Origin: an uncultured Chitinophaga sp. | Lineage (GTDB): Bacteria > Bacteroidota > Bacteroidia > Chitinophagales > Chitinophagaceae | Length of the DNA: 64,000 bases | Direction of reading: 5' to 3' | Assembly (NCBI RefSeq): GCF_946479755.1 | Contig: NZ_CAMLHC010000024.1 | Location: 1-64,000, forward strand | Part shown: piece by piece, positions 1-8,654 of the stretch | Layout: each line of letters begins with the position of its first letter | How positions within the stretch are numbered: position 1 is the first letter of the stretch | Program-made: the position numbers and the translations under genes | Notes under the pieces: model-generated | Seen by the model: only the letters and a program-made list of their open reading frames with translations | Told to the model about the DNA's origin: nothing | Database searches by the model: none

Positions 1-128
1 TCCACCCTCCGCAACCTCCACCCTCCGCAACCTCCACCCTCCGCAACCTCCACCCTCCGCAACCTCCACCCACCGCAATCTCCACCCTCCGCAACCTCCA
101 CCCTCCGCAACCTCCACCCACCGCAATC
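1..128. repeat. 16-bp tandem repeat array, eight copies
   Basis: Eight back-to-back copies of a 16-bp C-rich unit (tccaccctccgcaacc) start at 1, 17, 33, 49, 65, 81, 97 and 113. Copies 5 and 8 share the variant caccgcaatc, so a 48-bp higher-order unit is superimposed. The array is cut by the window edge and may extend further left. There are no spacers, so it is not a CRISPR array. Function unknown. Confidence 0.95.
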
Positions 129-205
129 TCCCATCTCCCTAAAAAACATCTTCAAAAAACTTCTCCCCATAAAAAAACATTGCGCGTTTTGAAAAAAATA
201 ACTAT

Positions 206-227
206 TTTTCGGGTACGTACCCGGAAA
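206..227. promoter_or_regulatory. Palindromic operator candidate upstream of the amino-sugar block
   Basis: A perfect 14-bp palindrome cgggtacgtacccg lies at 210-223, flanked by ttt/aaa that extends the symmetry after one mismatch. It is followed by an 11-bp direct repeat (ttgaaaaacga at 228-238 and 239-249). It lies about 145 bp before the first gene of a sugar-catabolic block. The size and central symmetry suit a LacI- or GntR-type dimer. No such regulator lies in the window, so the binding protein is unknown. The rest of 129-368 holds only AT-rich leader sequence. Confidence 0.45.
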
Positions 228-368
228 TTGAAAAACGATTGAAAAACGAATACTTCCGGCGACGCAGCGATCAACTGAAATTTTCGATAACAGACCACCT
301 GTTAATACTATATAAAAGGACATTCATCGGCTCGTCCTGGTCAATTAAGCAAGCGTAAAAATTCCAAC

Positions 369-1382
369 ATGAAAAGCAGTCGCCGCAATTTTATCCGTAA
401 TACCGCCCTGGCAGGCATAGGCACAGGACTATTGGGAGGCCTCCGGCCGTTATATGGCAGGAGCCCGGTACAAAAAACCAACGGGATACGCATCGGTATC
501 ATCGGACTGGATACTTCTCATGCTATTGCCTTTACCAAAGGGTTCAACAATCCGGTGACGGTTCCCGGACTGGAAGGCATGAAGGTGGTGGCCGCCCTTC
601 CGCAAACAAGCCCGGACATCGAGCTGAATAAAAAAAGGCTGCCGGAATATATAGAACAGGTAAAAGCGATGGGCGTAGAGATCGTTGACTCCATGCAGGC
701 GCTGCTTGATAAGTCGGATGTAATACTCGTGGAATCGAACGATGGCCGTCCGCACCTGGCGCAGGCCATGCCAGCCATTAAAGCCGGTAAAAAAGTTTTC
801 ATTGATAAACCACTGGCGGCGTCCCTGGCAGATGGCATCGCCATCGCCAAAGCGGCTAAAAAATACAACGCGCCCGTTTTCTCTTCTTCCGCGCTGCGCT
901 TTATGGACAGCGTGAAACAGGTGCAGCAGGGCGCTATCGGCAAAGTGACCGGCGCTGACACTTACAGTCCGGCCGCCCTGGAAAAAACACATCCGGATCT
1001 TTTCTGGTATGGCATCCACGGTATAGAAACGCTCTTTGCGGTGATGGGTAGCGGTTGTAAGACCGTCACCCGCTTCAGCACTCCCGGTAACGACGTGGTG
1101 GTAGGACAATGGGCAGATGACCGCATCGGTACCTTCAGAGGTACACGCAACAGTCCGAGTGACTTTGGCGGCCGCGTTTTCGGTGAAAAAGGCAACCTGT
1201 CACTCGGCCCTTTTAAAGGGTATGAAGCGCTGCTGCAAGAGATAGCCACCTTCTTCCGCACCGGCGTGGCGCCGGTGAAACCGGAAGAAACGCTGGAGGT
1301 ACTGGCCTTCATGGAAGCCGCGCAGGAGAGCAAACGTAAAGGCGGCAAACCGGTAGCGCTGGCGAATATCAATAATATATAA
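369..1382 (+). CDS. Exported Gfo/Idh/MocA family oxidoreductase
   Basis: 337 aa. The N-terminus (SRRNFIR, then a hydrophobic Ala/Gly/Leu stretch to about residue 30) is a twin-arginine signal, so the protein is likely exported folded with its cofactor. A Rossmann strand follows (IGIIGLDTSH, about residues 42-51); this subgroup lacks the third glycine of the usual GxGxxG. The family EKP motif appears as IDKPLA near residue 145. Relatives are NAD(P)-dependent sugar dehydrogenases, but substrates vary widely and a few exported members are glycosidases. It is the first gene of a same-strand block and is followed after 35 bp by a second member of the family. Substrate unknown; the block suggests a sugar or amino-sugar. 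Confidence 0.85.
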   Translation: MKSSRRNFIRNTALAGIGTGLLGGLRPLYGRSPVQKTNGIRIGIIGLDTSHAIAFTKGFNNPVTVPGLEGMKVVAALPQTSPDIELNKKRLPEYIEQVKAMGVEIVDSMQALLDKSDVILVESNDGRPHLAQAMPAIKAGKKVFIDKPLAASLADGIAIAKAAKKYNAPVFSSSALRFMDSVKQVQQGAIGKVTGADTYSPAALEKTHPDLFWYGIHGIETLFAVMGSGCKTVTRFSTPGNDVVVGQWADDRIGTFRGTRNSPSDFGGRVFGEKGNLSLGPFKGYEALLQEIATFFRTGVAPVKPEETLEVLAFMEAAQESKRKGGKPVALANINNI

Positions 1383-1417
1383 ACCTATAATTCCAATACC
1401 AAAAAATCTGATAGCTT

Positions 1418-2758
1418 ATGAAGGCGTCCCGTAGAGACTTCCTGAAGAAAACAACCAAAGGCACCGCAGCCATTATGCTGGGCAGCATGCTGCCTGGTAT
1501 CAGCGCCGCAAGTTATGCCCGCATCATGGGTGCCAACGAACGGATGAGAGTAGGCATGATGGGCGTCAACTCCCGCGGGCTGGCGCTGGCCAACAACTAT
1601 GCCCGTCAGCAGAACTGTGAGGTGGTATCGGTGTCTGATGTGGACGCCCGCGCGGCGGCGAAGTGCATCGACAGTGTGTTTAAAATCACGCAAAAAAAGC
1701 CAAAAGATGTTCCGGACTTCCGGAAAGCGCTCGAGAATAAAAACATGGACGCCCTCATCGTGGCGGCGCCGGACCACTGGCATGCGCCGGCGGCTATCCT
1801 TGCGGCAAAGGCAGGCAAACATGTATACCTCGAAAAGCCCTGCAGCCATAACCCGCACGAAGGCGAGCTGCTGGTAAAAGTGGCGGACAAATACAAAAGT
1901 GTTATCCAGATGGGGAACCAGCGCCGCTCCTGGCCCAATGTGGAAGCAGCCATCCGCGAGGTGCACGAGGGCACTATCGGCCGCGCTTATTTTGCCAAAG
2001 GATGGTATACCAATAACCGCAAATCTATTGGCCATGGTAAGGAGATAGCCGTGCCCGAATGGCTCAATTACGACCTGTGGCAGGGCCCCGCTCCGCGCCG
2101 CGCGCTGAAAGATAACCTGATACATTATAACTGGCACTGGTTCTGGAACTGGGGCACCGGCGAAGCGCTGAACAACGGCACCCATATGATAGACCTGATG
2201 CGCTGGGGCCTCGGCGTGGATTATCCCAGCCGCGTTATCTCCGCGGGTGGCCGTTACCGTTATTCGGACGACTGGGAAACACCGGACACACAAGTCATCA
2301 CGCTGGAGTTTCCCAACAATACCAGCATGACCTGGGAAGGCCGCAGCTGCAACGGACGCACCGTGGAAGGAAATTCCGTAGGCGTTATTTTCTATGGCGA
2401 AAAAGGTTCCCTGGTGATTGACGGTAACGCCTATACGATTTATGATCTGGACAATAAAATCGTAAAGGAAGTGAAAAATCAGGCGATCATCGATCCGCGT
2501 AACCTGATGAACCCCGCGGAAAGCCTCGATGCGCTGCATATCCAGAATTTCTTTGAAGGCGTGCGCAAAGGCGCAAAACTGAATGCCGACATCCTCGGCG
2601 GCTACCAAAGCACCTTGCTGTGTCAGCTGGGGAATATTTCCCTCCGCTCCGGTAACGCCCTGCACATCGACACCAGCAATGGCCACATCCTGAACGATGC
2701 CGTTGCTCAACAGTTCTGGAAACGAGAATATGAGAAAGGGTGGGAACCCACTTTATAA
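1418..2758 (+). CDS. Exported Gfo/Idh/MocA family oxidoreductase
   Basis: 446 aa. It has a twin-arginine signal (SRRDFLKK plus a hydrophobic run ending near residue 30), a Rossmann motif (VGMMGVNSRG), the dinucleotide-binding EKP motif (LEKPCSH, near residue 147) and a probable catalytic histidine in NNGTHMIDLMRW. The long C-terminal half resembles the large Bacteroidota/Planctomycete exported subfamily. GH109 glycosidases share this fold and export signal, but I did not recognise their diagnostic sequence, so oxidoreductase is the safer call. Its 3' end runs almost directly into the MFS gene (10 bp), which implies co-transcription with the transporter and nagA. Confidence 0.87.
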   Translation: MKASRRDFLKKTTKGTAAIMLGSMLPGISAASYARIMGANERMRVGMMGVNSRGLALANNYARQQNCEVVSVSDVDARAAAKCIDSVFKITQKKPKDVPDFRKALENKNMDALIVAAPDHWHAPAAILAAKAGKHVYLEKPCSHNPHEGELLVKVADKYKSVIQMGNQRRSWPNVEAAIREVHEGTIGRAYFAKGWYTNNRKSIGHGKEIAVPEWLNYDLWQGPAPRRALKDNLIHYNWHWFWNWGTGEALNNGTHMIDLMRWGLGVDYPSRVISAGGRYRYSDDWETPDTQVITLEFPNNTSMTWEGRSCNGRTVEGNSVGVIFYGEKGSLVIDGNAYTIYDLDNKIVKEVKNQAIIDPRNLMNPAESLDALHIQNFFEGVRKGAKLNADILGGYQSTLLCQLGNISLRSGNALHIDTSNGHILNDAVAQQFWKREYEKGWEPTL

Positions 2759-2768
2759 ATTATTATTT

Positions 2769-4145
2769 ATGCAAAACACGCACCGGGTAGATCCGGGGCA
2801 GCTGAGCCGCAGGGATACTGTTATCTCCATCCTCATCATCGGGATGCTGTTTTTTATCTTCGGCTTCGTTACCTGGGTCAACGCTATTCTGATACCGTAC
2901 TTCAAGATCGCCTGCGAGCTGACGAACTTTCAGTCTTATCTCGTGGCTTTCGCTTTTTACATTTCCTATTTTATCATGTCGGTGCCTTCTTCCTACCTGC
3001 TGAAAGCGGTGGGTTTCAAGAAGGGGATCATGCTGGGTTTCTGGACCATGGCGCTGGGCGCTGCTATATTTATCCCGGCGGCCTTCACCCGTACATACGA
3101 GGTGTTCCTGCTGGGATTATTCACTATCGGGCTGGGACTGGCCGTGCTGCAAACTGCCGCCAATCCCTATATCACCATCCTGGGCCCGAAAGAAAGTGCA
3201 GCGCAGCGTATCAGTATTATGGGCATCTGCAATAAAGGCGCCGGTATTATCGCGCCGCTGATTTTCGCCGCCGTGATCCTGAAGCCGACAGACAGCACGC
3301 TGTTTGCACAACTGCAGCATATGGCCGGCGACGCCAAAGAAGCAGCGCTGGATGAACTGATCCGCCGGGTGATCATGCCTTACAGCATTGTAGCCATCGT
3401 ATTGTTTTTGTTAGGACTGCTGGTCCGTTATTCTCCCTTACCGGATATTGATACGGAGAAAGAAGAAGGAGCGGTGGCCGCAGCCAACGCCGGGAAAAAG
3501 AACATCTTCGGTTTTCCGCACCTGATACTGGGCGCAGTCGCTATTTTCCTCCATGTAGGTACACAGGTGGTGGCCATCGATACCATTATCGGTTATGCCA
3601 CGTCTATGCATATACCGCTGATGGAAGCCAAGACTTTCCCTTCCTACACCTTGTTCGTGACGATCTGTGGTTATCTGCTGGGGATTGTCACTATTCCGAA
3701 ATTCCTCAGCCAGGTGAACGCCTTGCGTATCTGTACGTTGTTAGGCGCGCTGTTCACCATCGGTATTATTTATATGCGGGGAGAAGTCCGGCTGTTGGGA
3801 CATACGGCGGACATCTCCATTTGGTTCGTGGTGCTGCTGGGCTTTGCCAATTCACTGGTATGGGCAGGTATCTGGCCGCTGGCACTGGATGGACTGGGGC
3901 GTTTTACGAAGCTGGGCGGTTCACTGATGATCATGGGACTAAGCGGTAATGCGATGTTACCGCCGTTGTACGGTTATTTCGCGGACCACTATGATGTGCG
4001 TCATGCTTACTGGGTATTGTTTCCCTGTTATCTGTACCTGATATTTTACGCCTTCTACGGGCATAAGATCAGGCACTGGACACCGGTGGCGCGTTCGTTG
4101 AAAGTTTATCCTGAAAAAGAATTACATGGAACAGAGAAAGTATAA
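2769..4145 (+). CDS. Sugar MFS transporter (FucP/NagP-like)
   Basis: About 458 aa with roughly twelve hydrophobic segments. The opening (RRDTVISILIIGMLFFIFGF, then TWVNAILIPYFK) and the ANPYITILGP segment are typical of the FucP-type sugar:proton symporters that include fucose, glucose/galactose and N-acetylglucosamine carriers of Bacteroidota. Start: the reading frame is open from 2697 inside the upstream gene, but ATG 2769 lies just after that gene's stop and gives the normal short cytoplasmic N-terminus. The next gene, nagA, overlaps its 3' end by 20 bp, so the two are translationally linked. This makes GlcNAc or a related amino-sugar the likely substrate, by inference from context. Confidence 0.85.
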   Translation: MQNTHRVDPGQLSRRDTVISILIIGMLFFIFGFVTWVNAILIPYFKIACELTNFQSYLVAFAFYISYFIMSVPSSYLLKAVGFKKGIMLGFWTMALGAAIFIPAAFTRTYEVFLLGLFTIGLGLAVLQTAANPYITILGPKESAAQRISIMGICNKGAGIIAPLIFAAVILKPTDSTLFAQLQHMAGDAKEAALDELIRRVIMPYSIVAIVLFLLGLLVRYSPLPDIDTEKEEGAVAAANAGKKNIFGFPHLILGAVAIFLHVGTQVVAIDTIIGYATSMHIPLMEAKTFPSYTLFVTICGYLLGIVTIPKFLSQVNALRICTLLGALFTIGIIYMRGEVRLLGHTADISIWFVVLLGFANSLVWAGIWPLALDGLGRFTKLGGSLMIMGLSGNAMLPPLYGYFADHYDVRHAYWVLFPCYLYLIFYAFYGHKIRHWTPVARSLKVYPEKELHGTEKV

Positions 4146-5301
4146 GATTGTTAACGGGCATATTATCACTCCTTACCGGATCATCCGCAACGGTACGCTG
4201 ATCACGGAAGGAGGGCGTATCCTGGCTGTCAGCGAACGGGATGTGGAAATGCCCGATGCTGTTGTTGTTGATGCGAAAGGCCAGTACGTGTCTCCGGGTT
4301 TCATTGACCTGCATGTGCATGGCGGCGGCGGGCACGATTTTATGGACGGCACGGTAGCTGCGTTTCTGGCGGTAGCGGAGAAGCACCGGGAGTTTGGCAC
4401 TACCTCTATTGTGCCGACGACATTAAGCAGTGACAAAGCCAGCCTGCTGAAGGCTGTTGAAGTATATGAAGCAGCAGCGGCGCGTAATATCGCCGGTGCG
4501 CGGTTCGCCGGGTTACACCTGGAAGGGCCCTATGTGGCCATGAACCAACGGGGCGCACAGGACCCGAAATACATCCGCAACCCGGAAGCGGAGGAATACA
4601 CAGAAGTGCTGGCCGCCTCCAAAGCGGTAACGCGCTGGAGCGCTGCGCCGGAACTGCCGGGGGGGCTGCCTTTCGGCCGCTATCTCCGGTCCAGGGGTAT
4701 TCTCGCTGCTGCGGCCCATACGGACGCTATCTATGAAGAAATGCTGGAGGCTTACGAGAACGGCTATACGCATATCACCCATATGTACTCCGCCATGTCG
4801 GGGGTAACGCGGCGCAATGCTTTCCGTTACGCAGGCGCTATCGAAGCGGCCTACCTGATCGATGAAATGACGGTGGAAATCATTGCGGACGGCGTACATC
4901 TGCCCGCGCCATTGTTAAAACTGGTCTACAAAATAAAAGGGCCGGCGAAGACAGCCCTCATCACCGATGCGATGCGCGCCGCCGGGATGGGACCGGGAGA
5001 AAGCATCCTCGGCGGACTGGACAACGGTATTCCCGTGATCGTGGAAGACGGGGTGGCTAAACTGCCGGACCGCAGCTCTTTTGCGGGCAGCGTAGCCACG
5101 GCTGACCAGCTGGTGCGCACGATGGTCAACCTGGCGGAAGTACCGCTGGTAGAGGCGGTGCGTATGGCTACGGCCACACCTGCGGCCATCGCCGGCATCG
5201 CTCACCGTACGGGAACGCTGGTAGAAGGAAAGGCCGCGGACATTATATTCTTTGATGAACAAATCAGGGTAAGCACCGTCTTCATCGAAGGCGAATGCTA
5301 A
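4126..5301 (+). CDS. nagA: N-acetylglucosamine-6-phosphate deacetylase
   Basis: 391 aa, normal length for NagA. It removes acetate from GlcNAc-6-phosphate, feeding glucosamine-6-phosphate into glycolysis or wall synthesis. Visible amidohydrolase features are the metal-site HxH in DLHVHGGGGHDF (about residues 62-73), the glutamate in LEGPY (near 130), later histidines in AAHTDA and ITHMYSAM, and the catalytic aspartate in ITDAM (near 280). The start overlaps the MFS gene. No kinase or NagB deaminase is present nearby, so the phosphorylated substrate must be made elsewhere, or the enzyme acts on another N-acetyl sugar phosphate. Confidence 0.9.
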   Translation: MEQRKYKIVNGHIITPYRIIRNGTLITEGGRILAVSERDVEMPDAVVVDAKGQYVSPGFIDLHVHGGGGHDFMDGTVAAFLAVAEKHREFGTTSIVPTTLSSDKASLLKAVEVYEAAAARNIAGARFAGLHLEGPYVAMNQRGAQDPKYIRNPEAEEYTEVLAASKAVTRWSAAPELPGGLPFGRYLRSRGILAAAAHTDAIYEEMLEAYENGYTHITHMYSAMSGVTRRNAFRYAGAIEAAYLIDEMTVEIIADGVHLPAPLLKLVYKIKGPAKTALITDAMRAAGMGPGESILGGLDNGIPVIVEDGVAKLPDRSSFAGSVATADQLVRTMVNLAEVPLVEAVRMATATPAAIAGIAHRTGTLVEGKAADIIFFDEQIRVSTVFIEGEC

Positions 5302-5360
5302 CCTGAAAGGCTATACGTTTTAAAAACGCTCACATCTTTCAACATTAAACCATCCATCAT

Positions 5361-6380
5361 ATGACAGGTAATATACAGGCAACGGTAGCATCGTTGCTGC
5401 AACCATCACACGAGCTGGTAGCGGCGATGGCTGCGCTGGAAGGCGATATCCTGCTGCTCGGCGTAGGCGGGAAAATTGGTCCCAGCCTGGCAAAGCTGGC
5501 CAAACAGGCGGTCGATCAGTCGGGCGTGCCCCGCAGGGTGATCGGCGTATCGCGGTTGACAGAACCGGGACTGAAAGCACAACTGGAACAGGACGGCATT
5601 GAAACCATCGCCGCCGACCTGTTGAATGAAGACGACCTTGCCGCACTGCCGGACGTGAAAAACGTATTGTACCTCGCCGGTACCAAATTCGGCACCACCG
5701 GCAAAGAAGCTTTTACCTGGGCCATGAACGCCTACCTGCCCGGCAGGGTGGCGGACAAGTACCGCAACTCCCGCATCGTGGTATATTCTACCGGTAACGT
5801 ATATCCGCTCACCCCTGTATTTCAGGGCGGCGCGGATGAATCCGTGGCGCCCGCACCGGTAGGGGAGTACGGCCAGTCATGCCTCGGAAGGGAACGGGTA
5901 TTCCAGCATTTCTCTAACCAATATGGTACGCCGGTGCTGGTATACCGGTTGAACTACGCCAACGATCTGCAGTACGGCGTACTGCTGGAAATAGCGAAGT
6001 CTGTACGCGACGGCAAACCGATCGACCTGCGCATGGGCCATGTGAACGTGATATGGCAGGGCGACGCCAACGAAATGGCGCTGCGTGCCTTCGCGCATTG
6101 CGCCGCACCGGCGAAGCTGCTCAATATCACCGGACCTGAAACGGCGCCCGTGCGCTGGATCGCAAAGGAATTCGGCCTGCATTTCGGAAAAGAGCCCGTT
6201 TTTGTGAATGAAGAACAACCTACTGCCTTGCTGAGTAATGCAGCGGAGAGTTTCCGGCTGTTCGGCTACCCGAAAGTGTCCCTGAAACAAATGATAGGAC
6301 TCACGGCAGCCTGGCTGGAACAGGGCGGCCGCACTATCTCCAAGGCTACCCATTTCCAGGAAAGGGAAGGCCAGTTTTAA
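5361..6380 (+). CDS. NAD(P)-binding SDR/epimerase-like protein lacking the catalytic lysine
   Basis: 339 aa. It is an extended short-chain dehydrogenase/epimerase fold with the nucleotide-binding loop LLGVGGKIG (about residues 34-42), a strand carrying serine/threonine (VVYSTGNVY) and a tyrosine in EYGQSCLGRE. The canonical YxxxK reads YxxxC here, so the usual proton-relay lysine is absent. The N-terminal 30 residues are an extra helix region. It sits between nagA and the DapA-family gene with short gaps (59 and 34 bp), suggesting a step in the same pathway. It may be a dehydrogenase or epimerase with altered chemistry, or a binding or regulatory protein. Substrate unknown. Confidence 0.75.
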   Translation: MTGNIQATVASLLQPSHELVAAMAALEGDILLLGVGGKIGPSLAKLAKQAVDQSGVPRRVIGVSRLTEPGLKAQLEQDGIETIAADLLNEDDLAALPDVKNVLYLAGTKFGTTGKEAFTWAMNAYLPGRVADKYRNSRIVVYSTGNVYPLTPVFQGGADESVAPAPVGEYGQSCLGRERVFQHFSNQYGTPVLVYRLNYANDLQYGVLLEIAKSVRDGKPIDLRMGHVNVIWQGDANEMALRAFAHCAAPAKLLNITGPETAPVRWIAKEFGLHFGKEPVFVNEEQPTALLSNAAESFRLFGYPKVSLKQMIGLTAAWLEQGGRTISKATHFQEREGQF

Positions 6381-6414
6381 TTTCTCTCTCATCATCTATC
6401 ACATCAACCGAATC

Positions 6415-7470
6415 ATGATACCGGATTTATTATACAGCGGTACCGTTATCCCGGCGCACCCGCTGGCGCTGGATGCCAACCGTCAGCTCGATGAATACCG
6501 CCAGCGGCGGCTTACCCGTTACTATATTGCCAGCGGCGCGGGAGGCGTGGCCGTGGGCGTACATACCACCCAGTTCGCCATCCGCGATCCTGAAGTGGGA
6601 TTGTATGAAACCGTGCTCCGCCTGGCGTCGGAGGAGATAGCCGCGGCGCAACTGACACGCCCTTTTATCAAAGTGGCCGGTCTCTGCGGCCCTACTGCAC
6701 AGGCGGCCGACGAAGCAAGGGTGGCACTGAAATACGGTTACCACCTGGGTTTGTTAAGTTTGGGCGGGTTAAACCATTTGTCGGAAGGGGAGTTGATAGC
6801 CCATGTGCGGACCGTATCGGAAATCATACCCATCTTCGGTTTCTACCTGCAGCCCTCTGTGGGCGGCCGTATCCTGAGTTATCATTTCTGGGAGCAGCTG
6901 GTGGAAATACCCGGGGTCAAGGCGATCAAAACCGCGCCGTTCAACCGTTACCAGACCCTCGACGTCGTAAGGGCGGTGTGTCACTCCTCCCGCTGCGAGG
7001 ATATCGCGCTGTATACCGGCAACGACGATAACATCGTGGCGGACCTGCTGACGACGTATCGCTTTACTGTCAACGGTCGCGAGGTGGTAAAAGGTTTTGC
7101 CGGCGGACTGCTGGGCCACTGGTCGGTTTGGACCAGTAAAGTGGTGCCGCTCTTCGATCGCGTAAAAAAGTGTATACTTGAGGATTATTCGGGCGCAGGT
7201 CAACTGTTGACAGAAGGAATAGCGGTCACCGATATGAATGCGGCGCTGTTTGATCCTTCCAACGCTTTCCATGGCTCTATCGCCGGTATCCACGAGGTAT
7301 TGCGGCGGCAGGGACTCCTGGAAGGCATCTGGTGCCTGGATGAAGCTGAAACTTTATCCCCCGGACAGCTGGAAGAAATCGACCGTGTGGCAGCCGCTTA
7401 TCCGCAGCTGACAGACGACGGTTTCGTCAAAGCTTTCCTGGAAAAGGAAAAAAACATTGTCAATGCTTAA
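6415..7470 (+). CDS. Dihydrodipicolinate synthase/N-acetylneuraminate lyase family protein
   Basis: 351 aa, longer than the roughly 300 aa of DapA or NanA. The Schiff-base lysine is visible in KAIKTAPFNRY (K172) and the catalytic tyrosine in FGFYLQP (Y144). These enzymes cleave or form carbon-carbon bonds of 2-keto acids through a lysine imine. The N-terminal substrate loop (ASGAGGVAVGVHTTQF, about residues 39-53) differs from the GGTTGE-type loop of true DapA, so lysine synthesis is unlikely. In this operon an aldolase or dehydratase role on a sugar-derived keto acid is the best inference. The 3' end overlaps the next gene by 8 bp. Confidence 0.78.
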   Translation: MIPDLLYSGTVIPAHPLALDANRQLDEYRQRRLTRYYIASGAGGVAVGVHTTQFAIRDPEVGLYETVLRLASEEIAAAQLTRPFIKVAGLCGPTAQAADEARVALKYGYHLGLLSLGGLNHLSEGELIAHVRTVSEIIPIFGFYLQPSVGGRILSYHFWEQLVEIPGVKAIKTAPFNRYQTLDVVRAVCHSSRCEDIALYTGNDDNIVADLLTTYRFTVNGREVVKGFAGGLLGHWSVWTSKVVPLFDRVKKCILEDYSGAGQLLTEGIAVTDMNAALFDPSNAFHGSIAGIHEVLRRQGLLEGIWCLDEAETLSPGQLEEIDRVAAAYPQLTDDGFVKAFLEKEKNIVNA

Positions 7471-8650
7471 AGAAAAAATCCGGCAGCTGGCCGGCAGTAT
7501 CCAGGAAGAAACGATCGCCAACCGGCGCTATCTTCATGCACACCCGGAACTTTCCTACAAGGAGGTGAATACGGCTGCTTTTATTGCCGGCAAACTGAAG
7601 GACCTCGGCATTCCTTTTGAACCCATGGCCAACACCGGACTGGTGGCCCTGTTGCAGGGCAGCAAGCCGGGAAGCGGCCAGGTGGTGGCGCTACGGGCGG
7701 ATATTGACGCCCTGCCCATCCGGGAGCTCAACGAGGTGCCTTATAAATCCCAGCACGACGGTGTGATGCATGCCTGTGGGCATGACGTACACACGTCTTC
7801 GTTACTGGGCACCGCTACTATCCTCAGCAGGATGAAAGAAGATTTTGCGGGCACCGTGAAATTCATCTTTCAGCCGGCGGAAGAACTGATTCCCGGCGGC
7901 GCCAGTATGATGATCAAAGAAGGCGTGCTGGAAAATCCCCGTCCGCATCATGTGCTGGGGCAGCATACCATGCCCGAGCTGCCTGCCGGCAAGGTGGGTT
8001 TCAGAGGCGGCCGTTATATGGCCAGCAACGATGAAATTTTTATGACGGTGAAAGGCAAAGGCGGCCATGGCGCCATGCCCCATCTGGGTATAGACCCGGT
8101 AGTGGTGGCCTGTCATATCGTGATCGCCCTGCAGCAGATCGTGAGCCGCCGTGTAAACCCACTGCTGCCGTCCGTACTTTCTTTCGGTAAAATGCTGGCG
8201 AACGGCGCTACCAACGTGATCCCCGACCAGGTAAGGCTGGAAGGCACTTTCCGCTCCCTTGATGAAAAATGGCGGCGCGAAGCGCATACCAAGATCAAAA
8301 AAATGGCTGTCTCCATCGCCGAAGGCATGGAAGCCACGTGTGATATCGAAATACATCAGGGATACCCGGTGTTGATCAACAACGAAAAATTAACCAGCAT
8401 TACCCGCACCCATGCGGAAGAATTCCTGGGTACGGATAATGTGGTAGACCTGGATATCTGGATGGCGGCGGAAGATTTCGCTTACTACTCCCAGCAGGCG
8501 GACGCCTGCTTTTACCGCCTGGGCGTGCGCAACGAGGCCCGCGGCATTGTCTCCGGTCTGCACACCGCCACTTTTGATGCCGATGAGCATGCGCTGGAAA
8601 CCGGCGCGGGCCTGATGGCTTACCTGGCCCTGAAAACACTGGGCAATTAA
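7463..8650 (+). CDS. M20-family metal-dependent amidohydrolase
   Basis: About 395 aa. It is the hippurate hydrolase/N-acyl-amino-acid amidohydrolase type. Metal-ligand motifs are ALRADIDALPI and HACGHDVHT (about residues 75-110), the acidic pair in QPAEELIPGG, and a late histidine in GLHTATFDAD. The insert with GGHGAMPH is the dimerisation (lid) domain. It hydrolyses an N-acyl bond in the cytoplasm; no signal peptide is visible. ATG 7463 is chosen over TTG 7457; it overlaps the stop of the upstream gene, so it is the last gene of the block. An N-acetyl or N-acyl intermediate fits the presence of nagA. Confidence 0.87.
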   Translation: MLKEKIRQLAGSIQEETIANRRYLHAHPELSYKEVNTAAFIAGKLKDLGIPFEPMANTGLVALLQGSKPGSGQVVALRADIDALPIRELNEVPYKSQHDGVMHACGHDVHTSSLLGTATILSRMKEDFAGTVKFIFQPAEELIPGGASMMIKEGVLENPRPHHVLGQHTMPELPAGKVGFRGGRYMASNDEIFMTVKGKGGHGAMPHLGIDPVVVACHIVIALQQIVSRRVNPLLPSVLSFGKMLANGATNVIPDQVRLEGTFRSLDEKWRREAHTKIKKMAVSIAEGMEATCDIEIHQGYPVLINNEKLTSITRTHAEEFLGTDNVVDLDIWMAAEDFAYYSQQADACFYRLGVRNEARGIVSGLHTATFDADEHALETGAGLMAYLALKTLGN

Positions 8651-8654
8651 AAAA

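Noticed and set aside
1385..2710. Long minus-strand reading frame (441 codons) opposite the second Gfo/Idh gene
   Set aside because: It is the complement of a gene with clear family motifs, and its translation has no recognisable domain; long antisense frames are common where codon third positions are G/C rich.
1418..2758. GH109 alpha-N-acetylgalactosaminidase
   Set aside because: The export signal and fold fit, but the sequence after the EKP region resembles the general exported oxidoreductase subfamily more than GH109; not enough evidence to assign a glycosidase.
6415..7470. DapA (lysine biosynthesis)
   Set aside because: The substrate loop differs, the protein is about 50 residues longer, and the context is sugar catabolism.
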